Source: Acidobacteriota bacterium
GTDB taxonomy: Bacteria > Acidobacteriota > Terriglobia > UBA7540
DNA: 13,732 bases
NCBI GenBank assembly: GCA_021780055.1
Contig: JAJXZM010000298.1
Location: 1 to 13,732, forward strand
Direction: 5' to 3'
How positions within the stretch are numbered: position 1 is the stretch's first letter; the number at the start of each line of letters is the position of its first letter. A program made the translations under genes and the position numbers. This document shows, piece by piece, positions 1-6,168 of this stretch. The notes below the pieces were generated by a model. It made no database searches. It saw nothing but the letters and a program-made list of their open reading frames with translations, and was not told the origin of the DNA.

Positions 1-162
1 CAGTACAGCCCAGCGTCGTTTCAGAATTATATGCCAGTAATCGAGCAGCCGGGGCGATTCTTCAAGCGAAACGTCCAGGATGTCTTCTTCGCGCACGTAG
101 TGGCCGTTGATGCGTTCTACGCTGCGTGTCGGATTGACCGGCGTAATTCCATTCTCGTCCAT
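1..162 (-). CDS. Wzz-like polysaccharide chain-length determinant / exopolysaccharide export protein, N-terminal fragment
   Basis: Only the first 54 codons are inside the window; the gene continues beyond position 1. The reading frame begins with ATG at 162-160 and is open to the edge. A good ribosome binding site, AAAGGAG, lies at 173-167 with a four-base spacer, which fixes the start. The fragment has a polar N-terminus (MDENGITPVNPTRSVER) followed by LLDYWHIILKRRWAVL at residues 39-54. This is the usual layout of Wzz/PCP proteins and of the fused Wzz-tyrosine kinases of capsule and exopolysaccharide systems: a short cytoplasmic tail, then a 'hhDYhxhhhRRW' block entering the first membrane helix. 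The family controls polysaccharide chain length or export in the inner membrane. Whether a kinase domain follows cannot be seen. It is transcribed away from the sugar genes and is probably unrelated to them. Confidence 0.7.
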   Translation of the reverse strand, partial: MDENGITPVNPTRSVERINGHYVREEDILDVSLEESPRLLDYWHIILKRRWAVL

Positions 163-420
163 ACAACTCCTTTACTCCTGGTCCGGCGCTCTCGATCTAT
201 CGGACTATGCTTCCCGGTGGTCCTGATTGACGAAGGTCTCCACTATCTCGTAAAAGCCATGGGGAATTGTTACGTGGCAGGAGGTCGTGGCTATAATCGC
301 GATTAGAGATTCCGCACGTGCCGGTGCAGTTGATGTTCTGCTCCTGGACTGCTGTTCCCCCACAACCTTGAACATCCACAGATACCTGACGGGTTCATCC
401 AAATTGCCCCGATCCCAGTG

Positions 421-435
421 GCCGCCAGCGGCGGC
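421..435. repeat. Short GC-rich hairpin
   Basis: A perfect inverted repeat, GCCGCC-AGC-GGCGGC, with six-base arms and a three-base loop. It is not followed by a T-run on either strand, so it is not a convincing intrinsic terminator. No gene end lies nearby. Confidence 0.4.
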
Positions 436-572
436 AGGACAAAGCGGCAGCAGGGTTATTGCCTCGAAGAAGAACAAGTAGTTCAAGCTTGTCTTGAGCG
501 AACTTTCATGCCCTGCGAGGGCCGTCCCCACGGTTGCCAGCCGGGATCATTAGAGCCCTCTTATCCTCACTG

Positions 573-602
573 AGACTAACAGACGATTTTGGCTCTTGTC
601 AA
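573..602 (-). promoter_or_regulatory. Weak candidate promoter toward the Wzz-like gene
   Basis: On the minus strand a perfect TTGACA at 602-597 is followed after 18 bases by TAGTCT at 578-573, which matches only three of six -10 positions. It points toward the Wzz-like gene, but its start codon is about 400 bases away, so the assignment is doubtful. The -35 overlaps the dyad at 599-619. Confidence 0.2.
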
Positions 603-619
603 TCTATGTACCAGATTGA
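599..619. promoter_or_regulatory. Candidate operator: 21-base dyad
   Basis: TCAATCT (599-605) and AGATTGA (613-619) are perfect seven-base inverted arms around the seven-base spacer ATGTACC. The size and symmetry fit a site for a dimeric helix-turn-helix regulator. The left arm overlaps the TTGACA hexamer on the minus strand. No regulator gene is in the window, so the binding protein is unknown. Confidence 0.35.
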
Positions 620-1008
620 AATTAAAACTCTTGATAAGCATTTGAGACCAGGCTCTTGGCGGCGGGCCCAACGTGAAACATGGCGGACCCCAAACTGGCG
701 ACACGCAGGTATCGATGTGGTCGAAAGCCTCCACGCAATCGTGGTGCGATCAGCCATGCCTGAATTGCCGCCAACCATTTCTTCCTGCTCCGTCCTGCCG
801 AGCACCAGGATGCCGTGGTATCCCAATCTTGAATTGCCCACCAGCGCTCCATCGAACTGATCATCGGGCCAGGAAATCGCGACACGTCCCACGGGATTGG
901 AAATGGACGACTGGGCCAGATCTGACTGAGGTAACCCAACGCTTCAGGCCAGCAGAAGCCCTCGCGGTCATTTTTAGAATCTCTCGCCCGCTGTTGGGTT
1001 GGTCTTGT

Positions 1009-1065
1009 CCCCTCAAGATTGAACTACTTCAACATTGATGTTAGAATTCGCACTTTCTTGAGGGG
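1009..1065 (+). promoter_or_regulatory. Candidate sigma70 promoter with concentric inverted repeats upstream of the DUF6807 gene
   Basis: TTGAAC at 1019-1024 and TAGAAT at 1042-1047 are separated by exactly 17 bases, giving a -35 with four of six matches and a -10 with five of six. An inner dyad AACAT-TG-ATGTT (1031-1042) fills the spacer and enters the -10; flanking TTC/GAA partly extends it. An outer perfect dyad CCCCTCAAG (1009-1017) / CTTGAGGGG (1057-1065) is centred within half a base of the inner one. A repressor on either dyad would block the promoter. Transcription would start near 1054, leaving a leader of roughly 95 bases before ATG 1151. Confidence 0.45.
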
Positions 1066-1150
1066 CGATAAACGAAGCATCAATGGTTTGTCAGCATACG
1101 ACCGACCCCTGTTGATCGCCAGATAGAACTTTTTCATCCAGGATGTGTAC

Positions 1151-2161
1151 ATGACAAACAAGAGATTTGCCTCATTGCTGGCGTTGGCCATCACAATGAT
1201 CTTTGGGGGTGGAATACTGCTGCGAGGGCAGGAACCCGTTAAGCTCACACGAATGGGCGACACGATCTCGGTCGAGATTGGCGGTAGTCCATTCACCACT
1301 TATCACTTCGGCACCGACGCTCCCAAGCCCTATATCTCGCCGCTGCGAAGCGCGCAGGGGACGATCGTGACGCGGAGTTGGCCAATGGTTACCGACATTC
1401 CGGGCGAGGACCACGATCACCCTCACCAGCGGGCCATGTATTTTGGACACGGTGACATCAATAAGATCGATTTCTGGGCGGAGAAAAACCTGACCCGCGC
1501 TCAGCAGACCGTGAATGGCATTTACTATCCAAGCGAAGATCTGCCCAAAGGCCGGACCGTCATCCGCAGGATTGAAGAAATGCACGGCGGCGCCCATTCG
1601 GGTGCGATTCGCGCTGTCTTTGATCTGGCCAAGCCGGACGGGGAAGCAATGGGTGAAGAAGTTCAGGCTTATACTTTTTCAGGGGACGCGAACAATCGGA
1701 TCATCGACTGCTCTTTCACGCTTCGGGCGAACCACGGGCCGCTCAAGCTTGCTGATACCAAGGAAGGGACTTTTGCGATCCGCGTGGTTCACGCTTTGGA
1801 TTCACCGCCGGCACACATGGTCAACTCAAACGGCGGCGTAGGTGAGAAGGAAATCTGGGGTAAGAAGGCGAACTGGGTGGACTATTATGGAAATGTTGAC
1901 GGCGAAGAGGTCGGCATCGCCATATTCGACAACCCTCACAATCTGCGTCATCCGACCACCTGGATGGCCAGAGGTTACGGGTTGTTTGCAGTCAATCCCT
2001 TTGGGCTGCGGGAGTTTTTCAATAATCCCAAGCTGGACGGCAGTTATACCATCCCGTCGGGAGGGAACCTCACCTTGCGTTATCGGGTCCTGATTCATCA
2101 CGGCGACGACAAGCAGGCGGATATCGCAGCGGCGTGGCAGAAGTATGCGGCGGGCCACTAA
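1151..2161 (+). CDS. Exported DUF6807 (PmoA-like) family protein
   Basis: A 336-residue protein of the DUF6807 family (often labelled PmoA, although it is not methane monooxygenase). An N-terminal signal sequence is visible: KR at residues 4-5, a hydrophobic stretch at about 7-24, and likely cleavage near LLRGQ. The body has the family hallmark EDHDHPHQRAMYFGHGD at residues 86-102, followed by KIDFWAE, and ends in a beta-rich half with LRHPTTWMARGYGLFAVNPFG. Members occur in sugar-degradation clusters; the reaction is not established. I chose ATG 1151 because AGGA at 1140-1143 lies seven bases upstream; a GTG two codons earlier (1145) is in frame but too close to that site. The gene lies 114 bases before iolB on the same strand and is likely cotranscribed with it. 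A His/Asp-rich pocket suggests sugar or metal binding (inference). Confidence 0.8.
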   Translation: MTNKRFASLLALAITMIFGGGILLRGQEPVKLTRMGDTISVEIGGSPFTTYHFGTDAPKPYISPLRSAQGTIVTRSWPMVTDIPGEDHDHPHQRAMYFGHGDINKIDFWAEKNLTRAQQTVNGIYYPSEDLPKGRTVIRRIEEMHGGAHSGAIRAVFDLAKPDGEAMGEEVQAYTFSGDANNRIIDCSFTLRANHGPLKLADTKEGTFAIRVVHALDSPPAHMVNSNGGVGEKEIWGKKANWVDYYGNVDGEEVGIAIFDNPHNLRHPTTWMARGYGLFAVNPFGLREFFNNPKLDGSYTIPSGGNLTLRYRVLIHHGDDKQADIAAAWQKYAAGH

Positions 2162-2275
2162 GCCGCCCGCTCCGCGGATGCCACGATGAGTTCTGGTTCG
2201 GCCGGCAGGCCAATCCGGCGGGTTCAGGCCCATCGGGGTTAATATGTCCCTGACCGTCCTGAGAGGAGAAATTGC

Positions 2276-3091
2276 ATGGAACGCCACATCAAGGCCAAAG
2301 CTGACGGAAAGTATCAGCAGATTGTCGCGCCCGGAATTATGAAGTTTCTGGACTTTGCCCGTCTGCAACTGAAGAACGGAGAGTCGCACTCCGGGAAAAC
2401 CGGGGACCGCGAGTATGTGCTGGACCTTTTCTCAGGCACGGCTTCGATCTCGATTGAAAGTGGCAAGGGTGAAAAGCAGGTTTATGAAAACGCCGGCGGC
2501 CGGGCCGACGTCTTCTCCGGCCCTCCGGTCATGGTCTATGTTCCCGTGCAATCGACCTTTGAAATCAAAGCTATCTCCAAAGCGTTGGATGTCGGCATCT
2601 TCTCAGCGCCTTCCGGGACCGCAACGGTTCCGCGCATGCTGCAGGGATCGGACGTCACCCTCAACCGCGCGGGTCGCGACAACTGGCAACGGAATGTCTA
2701 CTCCGCGCTCGACCTCAACACTGAGGCCGAGCGGTTGCTTGCCGGCGAAACGCTGAACCCTTCGGGCAATTGGTCAAGCTATCCACCGCACAAGCACGAC
2801 AAGAAGAATCCTCCGAACGAGGCCGTGCTCGAGGAAGTTTACTTTTTCCGCATCAAGCCCGCGCAGGGCTTTGGCTTCATCTGGACCTATACCGAACCGG
2901 GCGATCCCGATGGGTTCTCCACGGTTTTTGTCGTTCGGGACGGCGATACGGTCCTGTTGCCCAAGGGTTATCATCCGGTGGTGGCTGCGCCGGGCTACCA
3001 GTTGCATTACACCTGGGTGCTGGCGGGTGAAGAGCGACGCTATGGCGCCTGGAGCGACGATCCGGCGCACGCATGGGTTAAGCAGCAATAG
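2276..3091 (+). CDS. iolB: 5-deoxy-glucuronate isomerase (IolB family)
   Basis: A 271-residue cytoplasmic bicupin, the usual IolB length. In inositol catabolism IolB converts 5-deoxy-D-glucuronate to 2-deoxy-5-keto-D-gluconate (EC 5.3.1.30). The signature is clear: SGNWSSYPPHKHD (residues 163-175), LEEVYFFRIKPAQGFGF (185-201) and VLLPKGYHPVVAAPGY (226-241). H172, H174, E186 or E187 and H233 are the expected metal ligands. The SSYPPHKHD block separates it from KduI, the related 5-keto-4-deoxyuronate isomerase. AGGAG at 2264-2268, seven bases before the ATG, supports the start. No other iol gene (iolC, iolD, iolE, iolG) is in the window; the neighbours are a DUF6807 protein and a hexuronate-type carrier. 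It may therefore serve an uronate route or work with iol genes elsewhere (inference). Confidence 0.9.
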   Translation: MERHIKAKADGKYQQIVAPGIMKFLDFARLQLKNGESHSGKTGDREYVLDLFSGTASISIESGKGEKQVYENAGGRADVFSGPPVMVYVPVQSTFEIKAISKALDVGIFSAPSGTATVPRMLQGSDVTLNRAGRDNWQRNVYSALDLNTEAERLLAGETLNPSGNWSSYPPHKHDKKNPPNEAVLEEVYFFRIKPAQGFGFIWTYTEPGDPDGFSTVFVVRDGDTVLLPKGYHPVVAAPGYQLHYTWVLAGEERRYGAWSDDPAHAWVKQQ

Positions 3092-3193
3092 CAGGCCCCA
3101 TCGGTTGGCAGAAAATCCAAATCCTCGGCTTCGGGATGATGAGATTCTTTATAATCCTGGCTGCGCAGCGCGGTCTTTTCTGCGAGTAATGTT

Positions 3194-3222
3194 TTGACAA
3201 CCCTCCTTCACGGGCGTATCAT
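3194..3222 (+). promoter_or_regulatory. Near-consensus sigma70 promoter upstream of the MFS transporter gene
   Basis: TTGACA at 3194-3199 (six of six) and TATCAT at 3217-3222 (five of six) are separated by the optimal 17 bases. Transcription would start near 3229, giving a leader of about 180 bases before ATG 3413. The leader carries a small stem CGGGC (3234-3238) / GCCCG (3245-3249) followed by GGTTTTG, which could fold as an attenuator-like hairpin but is weak. The promoter implies that the transporter is at least partly transcribed separately from iolB. A perfect TATAAT at 3150-3155 lies nearby but has no matching -35. Confidence 0.5.
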
Positions 3223-3412
3223 GCCTTCCGCCACGGGCAAGGGCGCCCGGGTTTTGCAGCACAGAGTCCGTTTTACATTTCAGTGGCTCTTCCGGCAGGA
3301 TTCATTCGAGGGGCCGTATTGGGAAACCAACGCCTCTTTGTAAGAGTGGGCAATGTGCGTTTTGGTGGCTGCAACGCGCGCTACGCGGCGTTCCGGACCG
3401 ACCGGGTTCCAC

Positions 3413-4732
3413 ATGGCTGAATCGACTCAACCGATGGCAATTCAATCTCCCGGGCAGTCGCGCCGGACCCTGCCCTACCTGCGATGGTGGATTTGCATCC
3501 TGCTCTTTTGCGGTTCCACGGTGAACTACATTGACCGCGGCACCATTGCTATTCTTGCGCCCCACCTTCAGCAGATTTTCCATATCACCGAGGCCGACTA
3601 CGGCTGGATCATTGCCGCTTTCATGTGGGCCTATGCCATCTTTATGCTGATTTCGGGCGGCATCGTTGACTGGCTGGGCACGCGGATCGGATATGCCATC
3701 TCAATGGGCTGGTGGGGCCTTGCCACCATCGGTCACGGAATGGCGCGCGGCGTGCTTTCTTTTGGAGTTGCGCGGTTCATGCTGGGCGCCGGCGAAGCGG
3801 GCAATTTCCCGGCCTCCATCAAGGCTGTGGCCGAGTGGTTCCCCAAGCGCGAGCGGGCGCTGGCCACCGGCATCTTCAACTCCGGAACCAACATTGGCAA
3901 CGTCATCGCCTATCCCGTGGTGGGCGCCATCCTGCTGCACTGGGGTTGGAAAGCGGCCTTCGTTGTCACTGGAGTTTTCGCGCTCGTCATCATGGTGGTG
4001 TGGTTGTTGCTCTATCAGACGCCGAGGCTGCATCGCTGGCTGTCACTGGAAGAACTGAAGAAGATTGAAATGCGCGAGCCGGGAGAAGAAGAGGAGCCCG
4101 AGTCAAAGATCGAATGGCGTCGTCTGTTGAGATTCCGCGAGGCGTGGGGCTTTACCATCGCCAAGCTTCTCACCGATCCCATCTGGTGGTTCTACGTTTT
4201 CTGGCTTCCCAAGTACCTGGTGCAGGCGCGCGGTTTCAGTATTCAACAGCTTGAGTGGTTCGGCACCATTCCTTTCATCGCCGCGATTATTGGCAGCGTG
4301 GGCGGCGGTTGGCTCTCCGGATTCCTCATGCGGCGGGGATGGAGCGTGAATGCCAGCCGCAAAACCGCCATGGCCGTCTGCGCCTTTTCAATGCCTGCCG
4401 GCATCGCCGCAGTTCTGACCGGGAATGTCTGGCTGGCTCTCGCCCTGATTTCCGTTTCCACATCCGCACACCAGGGATGGTCAGCCAACGTTTTTACGCT
4501 GGCGTCTGACCTTTTCCCCAAGCGCGACGTGGCGTCAGTGGTGGGAATCGGAGGAGCGGCGGGCGCGGTTGGCGGCATGATCATCGCTCCGCTGGCGGGT
4601 TACATTCTGCAGTTCACCCATTCCTACATTCCGCTGTTCATCATCTGCGGCACCATGCATCCCATCGCGCTCGGGCTGGTGCATCTGATCATTCCCAGAA
4701 TCAAGCCCATCACGCAAAGAGCCCATTCCTGA
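3413..4732 (+). CDS. MFS transporter, anion:cation symporter (ACS) family, hexuronate-transporter-like
   Basis: A 439-residue inner-membrane carrier with about 12 hydrophobic helices. ACS-family features include VNYIDRGTIAILAPHLQ in helix 1 (about residues 37-53), the MFS motif A equivalent GGIVDWLGTR (82-91), and RFMLGAGEAGNFPASIKAVA (121-140) followed by EWFPKRERALATGIFNSGTN. This block is typical of ExuT/GudP/D-galactonate-type proton symporters for sugar acids, so uptake of galacturonate, glucuronate or a related sugar acid is likely; the exact substrate cannot be read. An in-frame ATG at 3353 would add 20 residues (MCVLVAATRATRR...) that look unlike an MFS N-terminus. Neither start has a strong ribosome binding site. 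ATG 3413 gives the usual short cytoplasmic tail, so I prefer it. The gene follows iolB by about 320 bases and has its own promoter. Confidence 0.85.
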   Translation: MAESTQPMAIQSPGQSRRTLPYLRWWICILLFCGSTVNYIDRGTIAILAPHLQQIFHITEADYGWIIAAFMWAYAIFMLISGGIVDWLGTRIGYAISMGWWGLATIGHGMARGVLSFGVARFMLGAGEAGNFPASIKAVAEWFPKRERALATGIFNSGTNIGNVIAYPVVGAILLHWGWKAAFVVTGVFALVIMVVWLLLYQTPRLHRWLSLEELKKIEMREPGEEEEPESKIEWRRLLRFREAWGFTIAKLLTDPIWWFYVFWLPKYLVQARGFSIQQLEWFGTIPFIAAIIGSVGGGWLSGFLMRRGWSVNASRKTAMAVCAFSMPAGIAAVLTGNVWLALALISVSTSAHQGWSANVFTLASDLFPKRDVASVVGIGGAAGAVGGMIIAPLAGYILQFTHSYIPLFIICGTMHPIALGLVHLIIPRIKPITQRAHS

Positions 4733-5055
4733 ATTCTGTTTTCCCGGTAATTGGACCCCTGTTCCAGTTCGACCAGAAGGCGCATCTTCTCTGCTTGGCC
4801 GCTGTGGCGATTGTTCGCCTGCATCGAGCCGCCTGGGGGAACATTCGTTTGACGGAAGGCTCCCGAAGGGATTACAAAGTAAGTAGAAAGATGAACTTGA
4901 TGGAACAGCCTTAGCCGAGCTTTGTTCCAGCATGACGCGGGCGATAACTTTTTAATTCTCATCGAATAAGGGGCAAGAATGATTGTCCCTTTGTTTCGCA
5001 GCCATCAGCAAGAACAGGGACGGGGCGCGGCAATTCACTTCTGCGAGGTGCTCCG
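4733..5055. other. Spacer after the transporter gene, with inverted repeats
   Basis: No gene is supported in these 323 bases. Elements seen: a small hairpin TCCC-GAA-GGGA at 4861-4871, and TGGAACA (4901-4907) / TGTTCCA (4923-4929), perfect seven-base arms around 15 bases. The latter is followed 18 bases on by a short T-run (CTTTTTAA), so it is at best a weak terminator. Read on the minus strand, about 4760-4890 resembles dispersed intergenic sequences I recall from acidobacterial genomes (it would encode VIPSGAF), but this is a weak impression. Confidence 0.35.
4901..4929. repeat. Inverted repeat downstream of the transporter gene
   Basis: Arms TGGAACA and TGTTCCA are perfectly complementary, with a 15-base loop that allows partial AGC/GCT extension. 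It sits about 170 bases after the transporter stop and about 125 bases before the next start codon. It could be a transcript-end structure or a protein-binding site; neither is proven. Confidence 0.35.
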
Positions 5056-6081
5056 ATGCAAGTACTCCGGACGTATTCATGGGGACGGGTCATCGGATCT
5101 TTGCTTGCGGTTTGTTTCCTGACGCTCGCAAACCAGCCTGCCGCATTTTGCCAGCGCTCAGCATCCCTCAGTGGCCAGGTGACAACGCGGAGTGGGGTGA
5201 CGATCCCCTTCGGCGTCACCGTCACCCTTTTAGCCAACACCGGCCAGTTGGTGGCTTCGCAGCCGGTTGACTCTGCCGGCCATTTTGAAATCGATGGCCT
5301 GGCGAGGCTCAACTATCGGATGGTGGTCACTGCCAAGGGTTTTCGCACAGCGCAAATGGAAGCGGACCTTCGATACAGTGGAGGCAACGTTACCATTAAC
5401 GTTCAATTGACACCGGAGACCAAAGAACAACCCAATAAGGGCGCAGTCACTTCAGTTGCCGAACTCCGGGTACCTGAGAGTGCCAGAAAGAAGTATGAGA
5501 AAGGAAGCCGCGCCTTCCAGGAGCACCATTACTCCGTTGCCCAGCGCTACTTTGAGCAAGCCACACACGATTACCCTTGCTATACGCGTGCGCAGGTGGA
5601 CCTGGCCACCGTTTTGATTATCCGGAAGACCGAATCCGCTGAGGCTGAGACAAGGCTGCGGAAGGCGATCCAGTGCGATGCGGCCTTTCTTGATGCTTAC
5701 ATCGAACTGGCCCAGTTGTTGAATGCCAAAGGGGAATTCGCACAAAGCGTCAAAATCCTCCGGCAGGGAATGGAACATTCCCCCGACTCGTGGCAGTTCC
5801 ATTTCCAGTTGGGGATGGCAAACTATGGGATGAAGAATTACACCGAGGCCGAAAAAGAGTTGCTTGAAGTGTCCAGACTGAATAAGACCCCGCCTTCGCT
5901 TCTGTACGTCAAACTGGCTGACGTTTACTTCCGGGAATCGAAGTACGACGACGCTTACGGCGAGATGGAGAAATACCTTCGCAAGGAGCCGGAAGGTCGC
6001 TTCGCTCCCAGGATCCACACCATCATGAAACAGATGAAAGCCGCCGGAGTTCTTTCTGCCGATAAAGCTGCGCGCCGCTGA
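5056..6081 (+). CDS. Exported protein with carboxypeptidase-regulatory-like domain and TPR repeats
   Basis: A 341-residue protein. Residues 1-33 form a signal sequence (basic start MQVLRTYSWGR, hydrophobic VIGSLLAVCFLTLA, then NQPAAFCQ). Residues about 36-118 read as a CarboxypepD_reg/Cna-B-like beta-sandwich (SGQVTTRSGVTIPFGVTVTLL ... GHFEIDGLARLNYRMVVTAKGF). Residues about 143-310 contain three to four TPR units, with YEKGSRAFQEHHYSVAQRYFEQA and LGMANYGMKNYTEAEKELLEV as the clearest. Such proteins are common in Acidobacteriota and are thought to be periplasmic or surface scaffolds; no catalytic residues are visible. GAGG at 5045-5048, seven bases before the ATG, fixes the start. The gene converges on the DUF4838 gene, with only 87 bases between the stops. 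Its partner is unknown. Confidence 0.75.
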   Translation: MQVLRTYSWGRVIGSLLAVCFLTLANQPAAFCQRSASLSGQVTTRSGVTIPFGVTVTLLANTGQLVASQPVDSAGHFEIDGLARLNYRMVVTAKGFRTAQMEADLRYSGGNVTINVQLTPETKEQPNKGAVTSVAELRVPESARKKYEKGSRAFQEHHYSVAQRYFEQATHDYPCYTRAQVDLATVLIIRKTESAEAETRLRKAIQCDAAFLDAYIELAQLLNAKGEFAQSVKILRQGMEHSPDSWQFHFQLGMANYGMKNYTEAEKELLEVSRLNKTPPSLLYVKLADVYFRESKYDDAYGEMEKYLRKEPEGRFAPRIHTIMKQMKAAGVLSADKAARR

Positions 6082-6168
6082 TGCAGGACCATTGTCAATA
6101 CCAGCCTGATAAATTCTGTGACGGTGGCGAAAGCCTGTGGCAGTGTCCTCGTTTGGGCCGGCGTTGTT

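Larger units (their letters stand above)
163..1150. other. Long gene-poor divergent spacer between the Wzz-like gene and the DUF6807 gene
   Basis: About 990 bases with no gene I can support. Open frames on both strands (for example minus 531-205 and minus 943-599) begin at weak GTG codons without ribosome binding sites, overlap one another in competing frames and match no family I recognise. Visible elements are a hairpin GCCGCC-AGC-GGCGGC at 421-435, a 21-base dyad at 599-619, and a promoter with concentric inverted repeats at 1009-1065. The length suggests a regulatory region plus decayed sequence, but that is inference. Confidence 0.5.

Noticed and set aside
205..531. Minus-strand 108-codon frame ending 42 bases before the Wzz-like start, with a hydrophobic stretch near its N-terminus.
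   Set aside because: GTG start without a ribosome binding site, an acidic residue inside the hydrophobic stretch and no family match; kept only as a remark in the spacer entry.
599..943. Minus-strand frame with FDGALVGNSRLGYHGILVLG, briefly reminiscent of the N-terminus of some glycoside hydrolases.
   Set aside because: No start with a ribosome binding site, a single short resemblance, strong competing frames and no continuation into a family domain.
3150..3155. Perfect TATAAT in the iolB-transporter spacer.
   Set aside because: No acceptable -35 hexamer at 16-18 bases upstream and no extended -10 TG; the TTGACA/TATCAT pair 45 bases downstream is far better.
3221..3343. A 40-codon open frame (MPSATGKGAR...) in the transporter leader, considered as a leader peptide.
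   Set aside because: Its ATG overlaps the -10 hexamer, so it would lie upstream of the predicted transcript start, and it has no ribosome binding site or regulatory codon run.
3353..3412. Longer N-terminus for the MFS transporter (20 extra residues).
   Set aside because: The extension MCVLVAATRATRRSGPTGFH is unlike the cytoplasmic tail of ACS carriers and has no better ribosome binding site than ATG 3413.
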